Shown here piece after piece: positions 1 through 8,463 of a stretch of DNA of 34,099 bases. The notes under the pieces are model-generated. The model saw nothing but the letters and a program-made list of their open reading frames with translations. It was not told where the DNA came from and ran no database searches. The position numbers and the translations under genes are program-made. Position 1 is the stretch's first letter, and each line of letters opens with the position of its first letter. The DNA lies in NCBI GenBank assembly GCA_022572185.1, contig JACZWL010000035.1, positions 1 to 34,099 of the forward strand. The letters run 5' to 3'. The stretch comes from Pseudomonadota bacterium. Its GTDB lineage: Bacteria; Pseudomonadota; Gammaproteobacteria; Steroidobacterales; Woeseiaceae.

Positions 1-240
1 AAATGGGACGATATTTTGCTCCACTGTAGCTTCGACTACATGAAAGCAAATGCGACCAAGAGCGTACCGTTGGGCGGTGCGTTCTGGGACGGTGGTGCGC
101 AGACGTTTATCCACAAGGGGACGAACGGCCGATGGCGCGACGTCTTAAACAATAACGAAGTTTCGAAATACGAGCAACGTGCCGAAAAGGAACTCGGCGA
201 AGAATGTGCCCACTGGCTCGCAACAGGCGAAGAAATATAG
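1..240 (+). CDS. Sulfotransferase family protein, C-terminal part (cut by window edge)
   Basis: This is the last 79 codons of a gene that begins before the window; the frame is open from base 1 to the TAG at 238-240. The end matches the C-terminus of PAPS-dependent (aryl/alcohol type) sulfotransferases. A 'SFDYMKAN' helix is followed by a 'FIHKGTNGRWRD' stretch, the family's 3'-phosphate-binding K-G-x-x-G-x-W segment. A 'YE..A.KELGEECAHWLATG' tail closes the domain. Such enzymes move sulfate from PAPS to a hydroxyl or amine of a small molecule in the cytoplasm. The catalytic His and the 5'-phosphosulfate loop lie outside the window, so activity and substrate cannot be judged. The next gene faces the other way. 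Confidence 0.85.
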   Translation, partial: KWDDILLHCSFDYMKANATKSVPLGGAFWDGGAQTFIHKGTNGRWRDVLNNNEVSKYEQRAEKELGEECAHWLATGEEI

Positions 241-426
241 TTTGATAGTGTGCAGCCAATGGCCGTTAGCTGCCCTTCGCGGCAGGGCATATCGGATTGA
301 TTGGGTGACCGGTTCCGGCGAGAGCGGCCTGTCAGATTTCGGTTGCTGAGAATTTTCGTTGAGCGTCGCCCTTGCGTCCATCGGTGACAAAGCATGGTGC
401 GTTGCACGAAATCTTTTTCATGATGT

Positions 427-615
427 TTACGCAGCGTCAAACCTGGCTTTGGCGTCTGCCATCCATTTCTCTCCTTCCTCTTTCGGTTTTCCTTCCATGG
501 CTTTCATCAAATCTGCATGGTCACTTACATAGTGTGCATGCATAGCTTCGAACCAAGCTTCAAAGTCTTCGCCTTGAGCTTCAAATTCACATGCGTCGCA
601 TTTAAGAGATTTCAT
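427..615 (-). CDS. Small C2H2 zinc-finger-like protein (DUF1059-like)
   Basis: A 62-residue protein is read from ATG at 613-615. It opens with 'MKSLKCDACEFEAQGEDF'. C6-x2-C9 and H28-x4-H33 form a plausible zinc-binding C2H2 arrangement. A charged helical tail rich in Lys/Glu follows. The open frame continues upstream to another ATG at 706-708, but the extra 31 residues are hydrophobic and do not resemble the family, so I chose the inner start. No strong Shine-Dalgarno is seen before either. Small proteins of this shape (DUF1059 and relatives) are widespread and of unknown function. It lies on the same strand as the cysteine-rich genes that follow. The family assignment is from memory of the pattern, not a search. 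Confidence 0.6.
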   Translation of the reverse strand: MKSLKCDACEFEAQGEDFEAWFEAMHAHYVSDHADLMKAMEGKPKEEGEKWMADAKARFDAA

Positions 616-805
616 AATATTTATAGTCACTGGCAATATATAGGATGATAGCATTTCAATAATTTGACCGTCTGCTCCCCCTGCGATGATGGTCCAGAGT
701 GAGTCCATGGCCGAAGCGGTCTCTACCTGTAATAGCAGCCTTTTGCGAGCCGACTGATCGGCCGGTGTTGGTGGAAGTGGTCATTGAGTTTTGATCGATT
801 CAGAC

Positions 806-1516
806 CTAGTCGTCAAGGTGAATGTTGACACGTCGGTTGCGTTTGCCTTTCTTTTCGACCTTGCCGATTCGCACCTGACCGACTTCGCCCGTTGATTTCA
901 GATGCGTGCCGCCGCAGGGCTGCAGGTCTACGCCTTCGATCTCGAGTAATCGTACTTTGCCGGCACCCTTGGGCGGTTGCACAGACATCGTGCGTACGAG
1001 ATCCGGTTGTGCCTCCAGTTCTTCATCGGTAATCCAGCGGCAACTGACCAAATGGTTTTCCTCGACCAGCGTCTTCAGCGCTCTGCCGACTTCTTCTTTG
1101 TCGATCGTGTCTTCCATATCGAAATCGAGACGACTCTTTTCAGCCGAGATATTGCCGCCGGTGACGCCGTATTTCAGTATGGAGCCCAACAGATGCAGCG
1201 CCGTGTGCATGCGCATGTGCCGGTAACGTCGGTCCCAGTCGATTGAAGCGCGCACCTGGCCGCCGGCCTGAGGCCGCGCAGCGTCTGCCGCGACGATATG
1301 CCTGATGGCGCCGCCATCGCCGTAACGCGTATCGATGACGGTCGCGCTGCCACCGTCCCAGTGAATCGTCCCGGTGTCGGCAGGCTGACCGCCGCCCATG
1401 GGATAGAAAACAGTTCGGTCGAGGACAATGGCATTGTCGTCAACGGTGACGACGACGGCGTCGCATTCCTTGAGATAGGAGTCTTCTCTGAACAGTTGTT
1501 CGGTCACCTTCGGCAC
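806..1516 (-). CDS. alaX: Alanyl-tRNA editing protein AlaX (AlaX-M type)
   Basis: A 236-residue free-standing homologue of the editing domain of alanyl-tRNA synthetase. It hydrolyses mischarged Ser- or Gly-tRNA(Ala) in the cytoplasm. It begins with the small β-barrel part seen in AlaX-M ('DRTVFYPMGGGQPADTG', near residues 33-49). The editing core follows, with the zinc ligands H104-x3-H108 ('HTALH') and C201-x3-H205 ('CGGTH'). These four residues are the family signature and all are present. A basic 'KKGKRNRR' tail near the C-terminus fits tRNA contact. The start is GTG at 1516, with a purine-rich GCGAGGA just upstream. A second GTG three codons in is an alternative. The gene is monocistronic or loosely grouped with its same-strand neighbours. 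Confidence 0.93.
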   Translation of the reverse strand: MPKVTEQLFREDSYLKECDAVVVTVDDNAIVLDRTVFYPMGGGQPADTGTIHWDGGSATVIDTRYGDGGAIRHIVAADAARPQAGGQVRASIDWDRRYRHMRMHTALHLLGSILKYGVTGGNISAEKSRLDFDMEDTIDKEEVGRALKTLVEENHLVSCRWITDEELEAQPDLVRTMSVQPPKGAGKVRLLEIEGVDLQPCGGTHLKSTGEVGQVRIGKVEKKGKRNRRVNIHLDD

Positions 1517-1623
1517 ATCCTCGCCGGCGCAGTCGCACGGGCCCCTAAAATAGCACCAAAGACATGCCGGGGCTTGAAATGTGAGACGGGATGCCCCGTC
1601 GATGCGGGGTCGAAAGCCTCAGA

Positions 1624-1938
1624 CTAGCCGGTTCTTACGGCGCCGCCGAATATCTTCGCATTCGGGCAAAACCCGCTATCGCCGTCAATATCTCCTGCAA
1701 GCCATCTTTCGCACAGGTCCTCGACCGGGCACCGTCGGCATCGGATTCGTACCTCATGTATGTCCACACCTGTCCGGGCATCAGACTGCGCGACCTTGTC
1801 GGGGTCCAGACCGAAGCTCACCATCATGCGACGCATGCGACTGAGCGAGTCAGCCGAGAGCTTGCTGCGAAACCACAGGATCAATGCCGCAGCGACAACA
1901 ACGAAAAGAATAGCGGTTCCCATATCAGATAATGTCAT
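1624..1938 (-). CDS. DUF6455 family protein, membrane-anchored, cysteine-rich
   Basis: A 104-residue protein. The first 30 residues hold one transmembrane helix ('AILFVVVAAALILWF'). A basic 'RMRRMMVSFGLDPDKV' segment follows, then a C-terminal cysteine module: C-x2-C-x5-C-x2-W-L, then 'GFCPNAKIF'. This order (RMM..GLDP, CRRC, C..WL, FCPNA) is the DUF6455 pattern, of unknown function. Four cysteines suggest a metal or redox site. The start at ATG 1938 is preferred over GTG 1944, because AGGAGA lies 7 nt before the ATG and would be too close to the GTG. The next gene on the same strand (1972-2336) carries a similar Cys-Trp-Leu motif. Confidence 0.8.
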   Translation of the reverse strand: MTLSDMGTAILFVVVAAALILWFRSKLSADSLSRMRRMMVSFGLDPDKVAQSDARTGVDIHEVRIRCRRCPVEDLCERWLAGDIDGDSGFCPNAKIFGGAVRTG

Positions 1939-1971
1939 GTTCACTTCTCCTGATCTTGAATCAGCCTGGAT

Positions 1972-2336
1972 TTATATTGTCCTTCGGACGTACTCATACG
2001 CCGTGTCACGAGCGTCCCTTACCCATTTGCAGGAGGCGCAGCTGCAGTCCTTGCCATCGTGCTTTGCCAGTCCGTTTTGGCCGCCGACGAAGTCGATGCC
2101 GAATATCAATGCGCAATACAGATACTCCATTTCCTTGTCCGCCAGGCCATTGAACTCATCCGTGGAATTAAGCCAGTCGCATTCGTGGTTTTTCGCGCAC
2201 TGACGACAGGTGGCGTCCAGGGTTCTAAAACACCACTGTGCGGACACTCGGATAGATCGACAGTGGCCATTGCGATCTGGCGGGGATGGGCAAGCAATTC
2301 GAGGATCCTTCGTCTCATGACCACCTGTCGGGACAT
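1972..2336 (-). pseudogene. Cysteine-motif protein gene with an apparent single-base frameshift
   Basis: Two overlapping frames together look like one gene. The start is convincing in one frame: ATG at 2334-2336 preceded by GGGAGG six bases away. It gives 'MSRQVVMRRRILELL', then 'VDLSECPHSG'. That frame then loses protein-like character. The downstream half is convincing in another frame: 'TCRQCAKNHECDWL', an acidic helix 'DKEMEYLYCALIFGIDFV', and 'CSCASCKWVRDA', ending at 1972. The second frame's only start (GTG 2343) falls inside the ribosome-binding site. The switch must lie near 2215-2240, beside runs TTTT and CCC. One missing base there would join the frames into about 120 residues. The cause is either a real inactivating deletion or a sequencing error. 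The function is unknown; the Cys-x2-Cys pairs suggest metal binding. Confidence 0.62.
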
Positions 2337-2486
2337 AATTCACCTCCCGGCAGCGATTTAGAGCTGCCGCCTTGCGTTTTTAGCACCGGGAGACGCATCG
2401 GGATATTGTGGAACTTACCTAGACAGGACAGAGATTGGTGGTACGAGTGGCATTGCAGCTGCATTTCGACAAGAATCAACGACGCA

Positions 2487-3941
2487 ATGAGGACTTTTCT
2501 CTCCAAAACAAAATTGATGTCCGCCAGGCAATGCATGAAGCGATTGCACCTGGAGATTCACCGGCCCGAGTTGAAAGTGATTTCCCCGGCGACCGAGGCT
2601 GCGTTCGAGACCGGGCACAGGGTGGGTGCGGTCGCACAGCAAATATATGGCACTGACGATGCGGTATTTATTCCCTACGAGGGCGGCTTAAGTCAGGCGC
2701 TGAAGAAAACTGTCCGTCTCGTTAAAGGCGGACCGAGATTTCCGATCTTCGAAGCCACGTTTCAGTATGACGGTGTGCTTGTGCGCGTTGATGCGCTGAT
2801 ACCGGATGGAGACGGTTGGCAAATTGTTGAAGTAAAAGCTTCAACGTCGGTTAAGGAAGAGCACTCGTTCGACTGTGCGGTGCAGAGCTGGGTCTTTCAG
2901 GGCATGGGGCACAAATTGAACGGCATCGCACTCGCGTATGTCGACAACAGCTTTGTTTACCGGGGCGACAACAACTACGAGGGGTTGCTGATCGAGGAAA
3001 ACATGGCGGACGACGTGGAGCAATTACTGCCGATCGTACCGGAATGGATACAAGAAGCGCGAGACACTGTGGCCGGAGCAGAACCCGCCATTGCCGTTGG
3101 TCAGCATTGTTTCGACCCCTATGAATGTCCGTTCGTGTCCCATTGCTGGCCCTCGGACAGCGACTACCCGGTGCAGGGCCTGGCAGGCAGCAAGGCAAAG
3201 CTCGCCGAATTCGTCTTGGAAGGATATCGGGACATTCGCGACGTGCCGGCAAGTCGCCTGACGGTGAAACAGCAGTGGATCCAGAAGGTCACGGCATCCG
3301 GTAAACCGGAACTGCTGGCGGGCGCGCGCAGATCGATGGCTGATCTGGCTTATCCGCGTTATTACCTCGATTTCGAAACCATCATGCCGCCTGTACCCAT
3401 CTGGGCGGACACCAGGCCCTACGAAACATTGCCGTTCCAGTGGTCCTGCCATGTCGAGTTGGCACCCGGAAAAATGGATCATGCCGAGTTTCTCGATCTG
3501 AGCGGCGATCCACCCATGCGGAGGCTCGCGGAATCCCTCGTCCGTGCGCTGGGCAGAGATGGGCCCATCCTGACGTATACGGCGTACGAGAAGCGCGTCA
3601 TCAATGGCCTGATTGAGCGCTTTCCGGATCTGCAGCGGCCACTGGCCGCGATCGTCGAGCGGCTCGTCGATCTGGCGCCGGTCGCACGGCAGTTCTACTA
3701 CCATCCGGACATGCACGGTTCCTGGTCACTAAAACACGTGCTGCCCACGATCGCTGCCGATATGCAGTACCAAGAATTAACAGGAATTCAAGAGGGTACA
3801 GCAGCTTCTGAAGGTTACTTAGAGGCTATTGATGCGAACACCACGGGCGAACGAAAAGCGGAGCTCAAAAAGCAACTGCTGCGGTACTGCAAGTTCGACA
3901 CCGAAGCACTCGTGAGGCTGGTGAAGTTCCTGGGACAGTAG
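2487..3941 (+). CDS. DUF2779 protein: Cas4-like nuclease fused to a DEDD-type exonuclease
   Basis: A 484-residue protein. The N-terminal half is a RecB/Cas4-like PD-(D/E)xK nuclease. It has 'FLSKTKLMSARQC' with C16, E89, D102 and E115-V-K117 as the active-site set, and C208, C214 and C220 ('CFDPYECPFVSHC') completing a likely four-cysteine Fe-S cluster. The C-terminal half is DUF2779, an RNase H-fold 3'-5' exonuclease. It starts with 'YYLDFETI' (D295, E297) and ends with an Asp in 'CKFDTEAL'. Both centres appear intact, so DNA processing is likely, though the cellular role is unknown. No cas gene or CRISPR lies nearby. The frame is open upstream to 2286, but that part looks non-coding, so ATG 2487 is chosen because the family begins 'FLSK'. 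It converges on the rhomboid gene. Confidence 0.88.
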   Translation: MRTFLSKTKLMSARQCMKRLHLEIHRPELKVISPATEAAFETGHRVGAVAQQIYGTDDAVFIPYEGGLSQALKKTVRLVKGGPRFPIFEATFQYDGVLVRVDALIPDGDGWQIVEVKASTSVKEEHSFDCAVQSWVFQGMGHKLNGIALAYVDNSFVYRGDNNYEGLLIEENMADDVEQLLPIVPEWIQEARDTVAGAEPAIAVGQHCFDPYECPFVSHCWPSDSDYPVQGLAGSKAKLAEFVLEGYRDIRDVPASRLTVKQQWIQKVTASGKPELLAGARRSMADLAYPRYYLDFETIMPPVPIWADTRPYETLPFQWSCHVELAPGKMDHAEFLDLSGDPPMRRLAESLVRALGRDGPILTYTAYEKRVINGLIERFPDLQRPLAAIVERLVDLAPVARQFYYHPDMHGSWSLKHVLPTIAADMQYQELTGIQEGTAASEGYLEAIDANTTGERKAELKKQLLRYCKFDTEALVRLVKFLGQ

Positions 3942-3997
3942 TCAGGCTTGAGCCGGATTACGCGCAGCGGCCTCGACGAAACCCTGCAGTGTCGCGA

Positions 3998-4945
3998 TCA
4001 AATAACCGGTGGTTGTCCGAGGGGCTTGACGAGCCCCAAGGCCTTTATTTCCCGGCGCCTGCTCCTCAAGAATATGGCGCCATAAAGATAACCGGCGGCG
4101 CCGCCGCTTACGTGTGCCATGACATCGACCACGCCGGTGTCCACATTCGCAAACAAGTGATAGATATCCCGACCGATGAACCAGACGGCCAGCGCCCAGG
4201 CAGGTACGGCAATCGATCCAAAGATGATAATGAACCAGTAATAACAGCGAATGCGGCCGGCCGGTAACAGAAAAGCATACAAACCCATCATCCCCATCAC
4301 TACCCCTGAAAGTCCCAGGGTCGAGTAATGCGCTCCGAGCAAGCCGGCCGCCATCGATGAGAACGCGGCGCCAAAAATCGATATCGCAATAATCACGGCA
4401 ATGAAGGAAAAACTGCCGATCAGTACTTCGATCGTCGTCGCGAACGCGAAGAAGAAAATCAGATTGAAGATAATGTGCGACCAGCTGCCATGTGTAAAAC
4501 TCGACGTGACCATCGCAATCGGGTTCCAGGAACCCGTGTAATAGGCAAATTTATTGTCGGGGTAGGTCGGCACGCTGTTCTGGTATAGCCGGTATTGTTC
4601 ATTCAGTTTATCGAGTACGTAAGCGCGAGAGTCCTCCGCGTTCAGTCCTGCAAGCGGCTTCATTTCATTTGTCATCTGCAGGATGGTCTCGGCCGGGTCC
4701 GGAGCCCTATCGATATCGATCAGGACGTCGAAGCACGGCGCGGCCGATTCCGGGCCTGCGATCCTGGCCAGGACCATTTCCGTAAGGCGTCCCTTCGGTT
4801 CCCCGCAAAACGAGCTAAACGCTGTCCTGTATTCCTCCCAGATGTTCATCTGGTGCATAAACACGGCAAGGCACAGGACACAGATGAGGACGGTCAGAAT
4901 CGGAAACCTGGGCAGGGGAAAGTCTGGCTTGACCGGAATAAACAA
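3998..4945 (-). CDS. Rhomboid family intramembrane serine protease
   Basis: A 315-residue polytopic membrane protein. The N-terminus ('MFIPVKPDFPLPRFP') is typical of rhomboids and leads into helix 1. A roughly 100-residue hydrophilic insert (about 35-135) follows. The catalytic core is next: H152, H157 and N161 ('HGSWSHIIFN'), nucleophile S213 in 'GLSG', and H278 in 'AHVSGGAAG'. All catalytic positions are kept, so the protein should cleave transmembrane substrates within the inner membrane. The start appears to be TTG at 4945; no in-frame ATG is close enough to keep the conserved N-terminus, and no clear Shine-Dalgarno is visible. The large loop between helices 1 and 2 is the usual place for such an insert. 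The gene converges with the DUF2779 gene and diverges from the methyltransferase gene. Confidence 0.9.
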   Translation of the reverse strand: MFIPVKPDFPLPRFPILTVLICVLCLAVFMHQMNIWEEYRTAFSSFCGEPKGRLTEMVLARIAGPESAAPCFDVLIDIDRAPDPAETILQMTNEMKPLAGLNAEDSRAYVLDKLNEQYRLYQNSVPTYPDNKFAYYTGSWNPIAMVTSSFTHGSWSHIIFNLIFFFAFATTIEVLIGSFSFIAVIIAISIFGAAFSSMAAGLLGAHYSTLGLSGVVMGMMGLYAFLLPAGRIRCYYWFIIIFGSIAVPAWALAVWFIGRDIYHLFANVDTGVVDVMAHVSGGAAGYLYGAIFLRSRRREIKALGLVKPLGQPPVI

Positions 4946-5062
4946 TAATCGTCAGCTATAGTGAGGGCAGAATTGCAGCAAGAATACACAGGTCATTGTA
5001 AAGCGCCATGGACAAGTGCATGGTTTGCTCCGCTGACCCCTGGTCGCGGGCAAGGGAATAAC

Positions 5063-5812
5063 ATGAATTCATGCCAGAAAATTTGCCAGGTCGGTGCCGG
5101 CGCGTTGCTGGCTTTGCTGCTGGGCCTTTCATGGACGAGCCGTGCGGATGAATCCAGCTTCGCAGCCGAGAGGTCCGACATGGTTGCCGAGGTCGAGTTG
5201 TATGCGCTCCTGGCGGGCGACACGATGGGCGAGGCTGTTGCCGAAAGTGTTCTAGCGTCTCTTGGCATCGTCGAGCGGCACGAGTTCGTGCCCGACACAC
5301 AAAAACGCTTTGCCTATGAGAACCGCCCCCTGCCAATCGGGCACGGCCAGACCATATCGCAACCCTACATCGTGGCGTTGATGACAAACCTGCTTGAGCC
5401 CGACAAGGACGACATCGTGCTGGAGATTGGCACCGGTTCGGGCTACCAGGCGGCCATTTTGTCGGGTCTCGTCAAGCAGGTTTACAGCATCGAGATCGTT
5501 CCGCCGCTGGCGCACGAGGCCGAAGCGCGGCTCGAACGTCTCGGTTACGACAATGTCACGACGCGTCTTGGTGACGGCTACTACGGCTGGGAAGAGCATG
5601 CGCCGTTCGATTCCATCGTCGTGACGGCAGCTGCGAGTCACGTACCGCCGCCGCTGGTCAAGCAACTGCGCCCGGGCGGGCGTATGGTCATCCCGGTCGG
5701 CGGCCGGTTCATGACGCAGCAACTGTTGCTGATCGAAAAGACCGAACAGGGTGAGGTCAAATCCTGGCAGATCGCGGCAGTCAGGTTTGTACCGCTGACG
5801 GGCGAGCACTAG
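5063..5812 (+). CDS. pcm: Protein-L-isoaspartate O-methyltransferase, exported form
   Basis: A 249-residue enzyme that methylates isoaspartyl residues using SAM, the first step in repairing aged proteins. A signal peptide covers about residues 1-28 (hydrophobic 'GALLALLLGL', then 'SRADE'), so this copy is probably periplasmic, unlike cytoplasmic Pcm. The substrate-binding signature 'RPLPIGHGQTISQP' spans 88-101 and SAM motif I 'EIGTGSGYQAA' spans 121-131. The later 'LRPGGRMVIPVG' is also canonical. AAGGGA sits about 6 nt before ATG 5063. The spermidine-synthase-like gene starts 10 bp after its stop, so the two form an operon. How SAM would be supplied in the periplasm is unclear. Confidence 0.92.
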   Translation: MNSCQKICQVGAGALLALLLGLSWTSRADESSFAAERSDMVAEVELYALLAGDTMGEAVAESVLASLGIVERHEFVPDTQKRFAYENRPLPIGHGQTISQPYIVALMTNLLEPDKDDIVLEIGTGSGYQAAILSGLVKQVYSIEIVPPLAHEAEARLERLGYDNVTTRLGDGYYGWEEHAPFDSIVVTAAASHVPPPLVKQLRPGGRMVIPVGGRFMTQQLLLIEKTEQGEVKSWQIAAVRFVPLTGEH

Positions 5813-5822
5813 GCGAGGATTC

Positions 5823-8246
5823 GTGACGCAGTTGCGCTTTGTACTGCTCGCGACCTTCCTGATCTCATCGGCCGCGATCGGCTACGAAATCCTGCTGATG
5901 CGCCTGCTGTCGATTGTGCAGTGGCATCACTTCGCCTACATGATCATCAGTCTGGCGCTCTTGGGTTATGGTGCGAGTGGTACTGTTATCGCGCTCGGCA
6001 GACGTGTTCTCGAGCCGCGATTCGCCCTGGTGTTTGCCACCAGCGGGCTTTTATTTAGCGTCACGATGGTTGCGTGTTTCGCGATCGGGCAACGCGTGCC
6101 ATTTAATGCACTGGAAATCGTCTGGAATCCACGGCAACTGATCTACCTGACTGGCATATATCTGGTGTTCTTCGTGCCGTTTTTCTTTGCGGCGAGCTGC
6201 GTCGGCCTGGCTTTGACCTGCCTGAAAGCCCATATCAGCCGCATCTACTTTTTTGATTTACTCGGCGCCGGAATCGGCGCCGCGATGATTGTTGTTGCGC
6301 TATTCCTGTTGTCGCCGCAAAACGCACTGAGGCTGCTGGCTGTCCTGGCCCTGTCGGCGTCGGTGCTGATGAGTCCGGCAGTCCCATTGCTAATACGAAA
6401 GCGCCTGATGCTTGCGCAGGGTGTCTGCGTGGCGGTCTTGCTGTTCGGTCTGCCGCAAGGCTGGCTTGACTTCCGGATATCTCCATTCAAGGGTCTTAGT
6501 CAGGCCCTGCAGGTCATCGACACGAAGGTATTGGCACAGTATTCGAACCCGCTGGGCCTCGTGACGGTAGTCGAAAGCCCGACCATTCCTTTTCGGGACG
6601 CGCCGGGGCTCAGCCTGAACACGCAATCGGAGCCGCCCGAACAGCTGGCGATTTTCACCGACGCCGACGCGATGAGTGTGATTACGCGTTACGACGGTAA
6701 TCTCGAATCACTGGCCTACATGGATGACGTGACCGCCGCGCTGCCATATCAGCTACTCGATGGTCCCAGAGTACTCATCCTCGGCGCGGGTGGTGGCACT
6801 GATGTGCTATCTGCCCTTTATCACGGTGCGCGTGAAATTGACGCCGTTGAACTCAATCCACTGATGCGGAAACTGGTCGGGGAAACCTACGCCGATTTTG
6901 CAGGGCATCTGTACGAAGATGACCGGGTTAATGTGCATGCCGGCGAGGCACGAGGCTTCGTCGCGCGCCAGTCGGGGCATTACGACCTCATCCAAATCGC
7001 ACTGCTGGATTCTTTTTCGGCCTCCGGGTCCGGTGTCCAGACGCTCAACGAAAGTTATCTCTACACTATCGAGGGCGTTGAGGAGTACCTGCGTCACCTG
7101 GAGCCTGGCGGCATGCTCGCCATTACGCGGTGGCTGCGGATACCGCCTCGCGATAGCCTGAAACTCTTTGCCACAGCTGTGGAGGCATTGAGGCGGACCG
7201 GGGTGGATGCGCCGGGTCGGCAGCTTGCGCTTATTCGCAGCTGGAATACGAGCACCCTGCTGGTCAGAAACGGGGAATTTACGGCACAGGAAATCGGTTC
7301 GATTCGCGAATTCTCCCGCTCACGTTCGTTCGACACCGCTTTTTATCCATCCATGCCAGCGGGCGAGGCAAACCGTTACAACATCCTTGCAGAACCATAC
7401 ATCTTCGAGGGCGCAACAGCTTTGTTAAGTGACCGGGCCGGTGTTTTCATCGAGCGCTACAAGTTCGACATCACGCCGGCGACCGATAATCGACCCTATT
7501 TCTTCCATTACTTCAAGTGGAGTTCTTTGCCTGAGACCTTTGCGCTGCGCAAACGCGGCGGTGCCGGACTGATTGAGTGGGGCTATTTGATTCTGATTGC
7601 GACGCTTGCGCAGGCGCTTGTCGCCGGTGTCGTTTTGATCCTCGTGCCATTGTTGCTCAGGAAACGCGATGCACAAGGCGGCAGGAGGGCACGCATGGGC
7701 AGCTACTTCTTTGTTCTGGGATTCGCGTTCATGTTTGTCGAAATGGCTTTCATTCAAAAATTCATCCTTTTCCTCAGTCATCCCCTGTACTCGGTCGCCG
7801 TCGTATTGAGCGGATTCCTTGTTTTCGCCGGCATGGGAAGTGGCTACTCGACACGGTTGGTGCAGCGCTTCGATGGTGGCAAATACTCCTCAGTCACTAT
7901 TGTCGTTGCCGCCATCAGCGGGATTACTCTTATATATGTGTTGCTCCTGCCGGAACTGTTCGCTCGCTTTGTCGGCCTGCCCGATGCGTTGAAAGTCAGC
8001 CTCGCACTGTTCCTGATCGCGCCGCTCGCTTTCTGTATGGGCATGCCATTTCCAATTGGGCTCAACAGGCTTGCGGAAGAAGCGGCAGACTTTATTCCCT
8101 GGGCATGGGGGCTTAACGGATTCGCGTCTGTCGTGAGCGTCTCCCTGGCGACGCTTCTGGCGATTGAATTTGGCTTTACGGCGGTAGTCCTGCTGGCGTT
8201 GGGGCTGTATATCTCGGCTGCTGCTCTTATCAAGAGCAAGCTTTGA
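5823..8246 (+). CDS. Membrane-embedded spermidine synthase-like protein
   Basis: An 807-residue protein with three parts. The N-terminal part has roughly six to eight transmembrane helices ('AAIGYEILLMRLLSIVQWHH' near residue 18 is typical). The central part is a Rossmann methyltransferase/aminopropyltransferase-like domain, with 'VLILGAGGGTDV' near residue 316, then 'DAVELNP' and 'YDLIQI'. A C-terminal membrane domain of about six helices follows. This is the layout of MFS-like membrane proteins fused to a spermidine/spermine synthase domain. The nucleotide-binding loop and acidic 'VELNP' are intact, so it probably binds SAM or decarboxylated SAM. The substrate is unknown. It starts at GTG 5823, behind GCGAGG. 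The 10-bp gap to the methyltransferase gene indicates cotranscription. Confidence 0.85.
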   Translation: MTQLRFVLLATFLISSAAIGYEILLMRLLSIVQWHHFAYMIISLALLGYGASGTVIALGRRVLEPRFALVFATSGLLFSVTMVACFAIGQRVPFNALEIVWNPRQLIYLTGIYLVFFVPFFFAASCVGLALTCLKAHISRIYFFDLLGAGIGAAMIVVALFLLSPQNALRLLAVLALSASVLMSPAVPLLIRKRLMLAQGVCVAVLLFGLPQGWLDFRISPFKGLSQALQVIDTKVLAQYSNPLGLVTVVESPTIPFRDAPGLSLNTQSEPPEQLAIFTDADAMSVITRYDGNLESLAYMDDVTAALPYQLLDGPRVLILGAGGGTDVLSALYHGAREIDAVELNPLMRKLVGETYADFAGHLYEDDRVNVHAGEARGFVARQSGHYDLIQIALLDSFSASGSGVQTLNESYLYTIEGVEEYLRHLEPGGMLAITRWLRIPPRDSLKLFATAVEALRRTGVDAPGRQLALIRSWNTSTLLVRNGEFTAQEIGSIREFSRSRSFDTAFYPSMPAGEANRYNILAEPYIFEGATALLSDRAGVFIERYKFDITPATDNRPYFFHYFKWSSLPETFALRKRGGAGLIEWGYLILIATLAQALVAGVVLILVPLLLRKRDAQGGRRARMGSYFFVLGFAFMFVEMAFIQKFILFLSHPLYSVAVVLSGFLVFAGMGSGYSTRLVQRFDGGKYSSVTIVVAAISGITLIYVLLLPELFARFVGLPDALKVSLALFLIAPLAFCMGMPFPIGLNRLAEEAADFIPWAWGLNGFASVVSVSLATLLAIEFGFTAVVLLALGLYISAAALIKSKL

Positions 8247-8463
8247 TCGGTGCAGGACACTCGCCCGGCCATGATTGTTGTCGTTTGTGCCGGCGGTGAC
8301 GAGGAATCTATCGTATCCCGCGCGCAGGTGGTCTGAGGGCAATCTTGCACTACAATCAAGGCGCCACGGCATCATGACGTGTGCCTGATGTCGAGGCCCG
8401 ACGGTAAGCTATCTTTCGTTTGTCGGGTTTGGAACCAACTCATCTCTTTGAGGGTAGCGGTGA

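Noticed and set aside
1972-2343. Programmed -1 frameshifting instead of a mutation in the split cysteine gene
   Set aside because: No canonical X-XXY-YYZ slippery heptamer is present in the zero frame near 2215-2240; a simple missing base in a T or C run explains it better.
2286-2486. N-terminal extension of the DUF2779 protein
   Set aside because: The 67 extra residues do not look protein-like and the family normally begins at the 'FLSK' segment given by ATG 2487.
3942-4007. Minus-strand peptide 'GYLIATLQGFVEAAARNPAQ' near the rhomboid stop
   Set aside because: It looks somewhat coding but is too short to assign, has no start, and no family is recognised.
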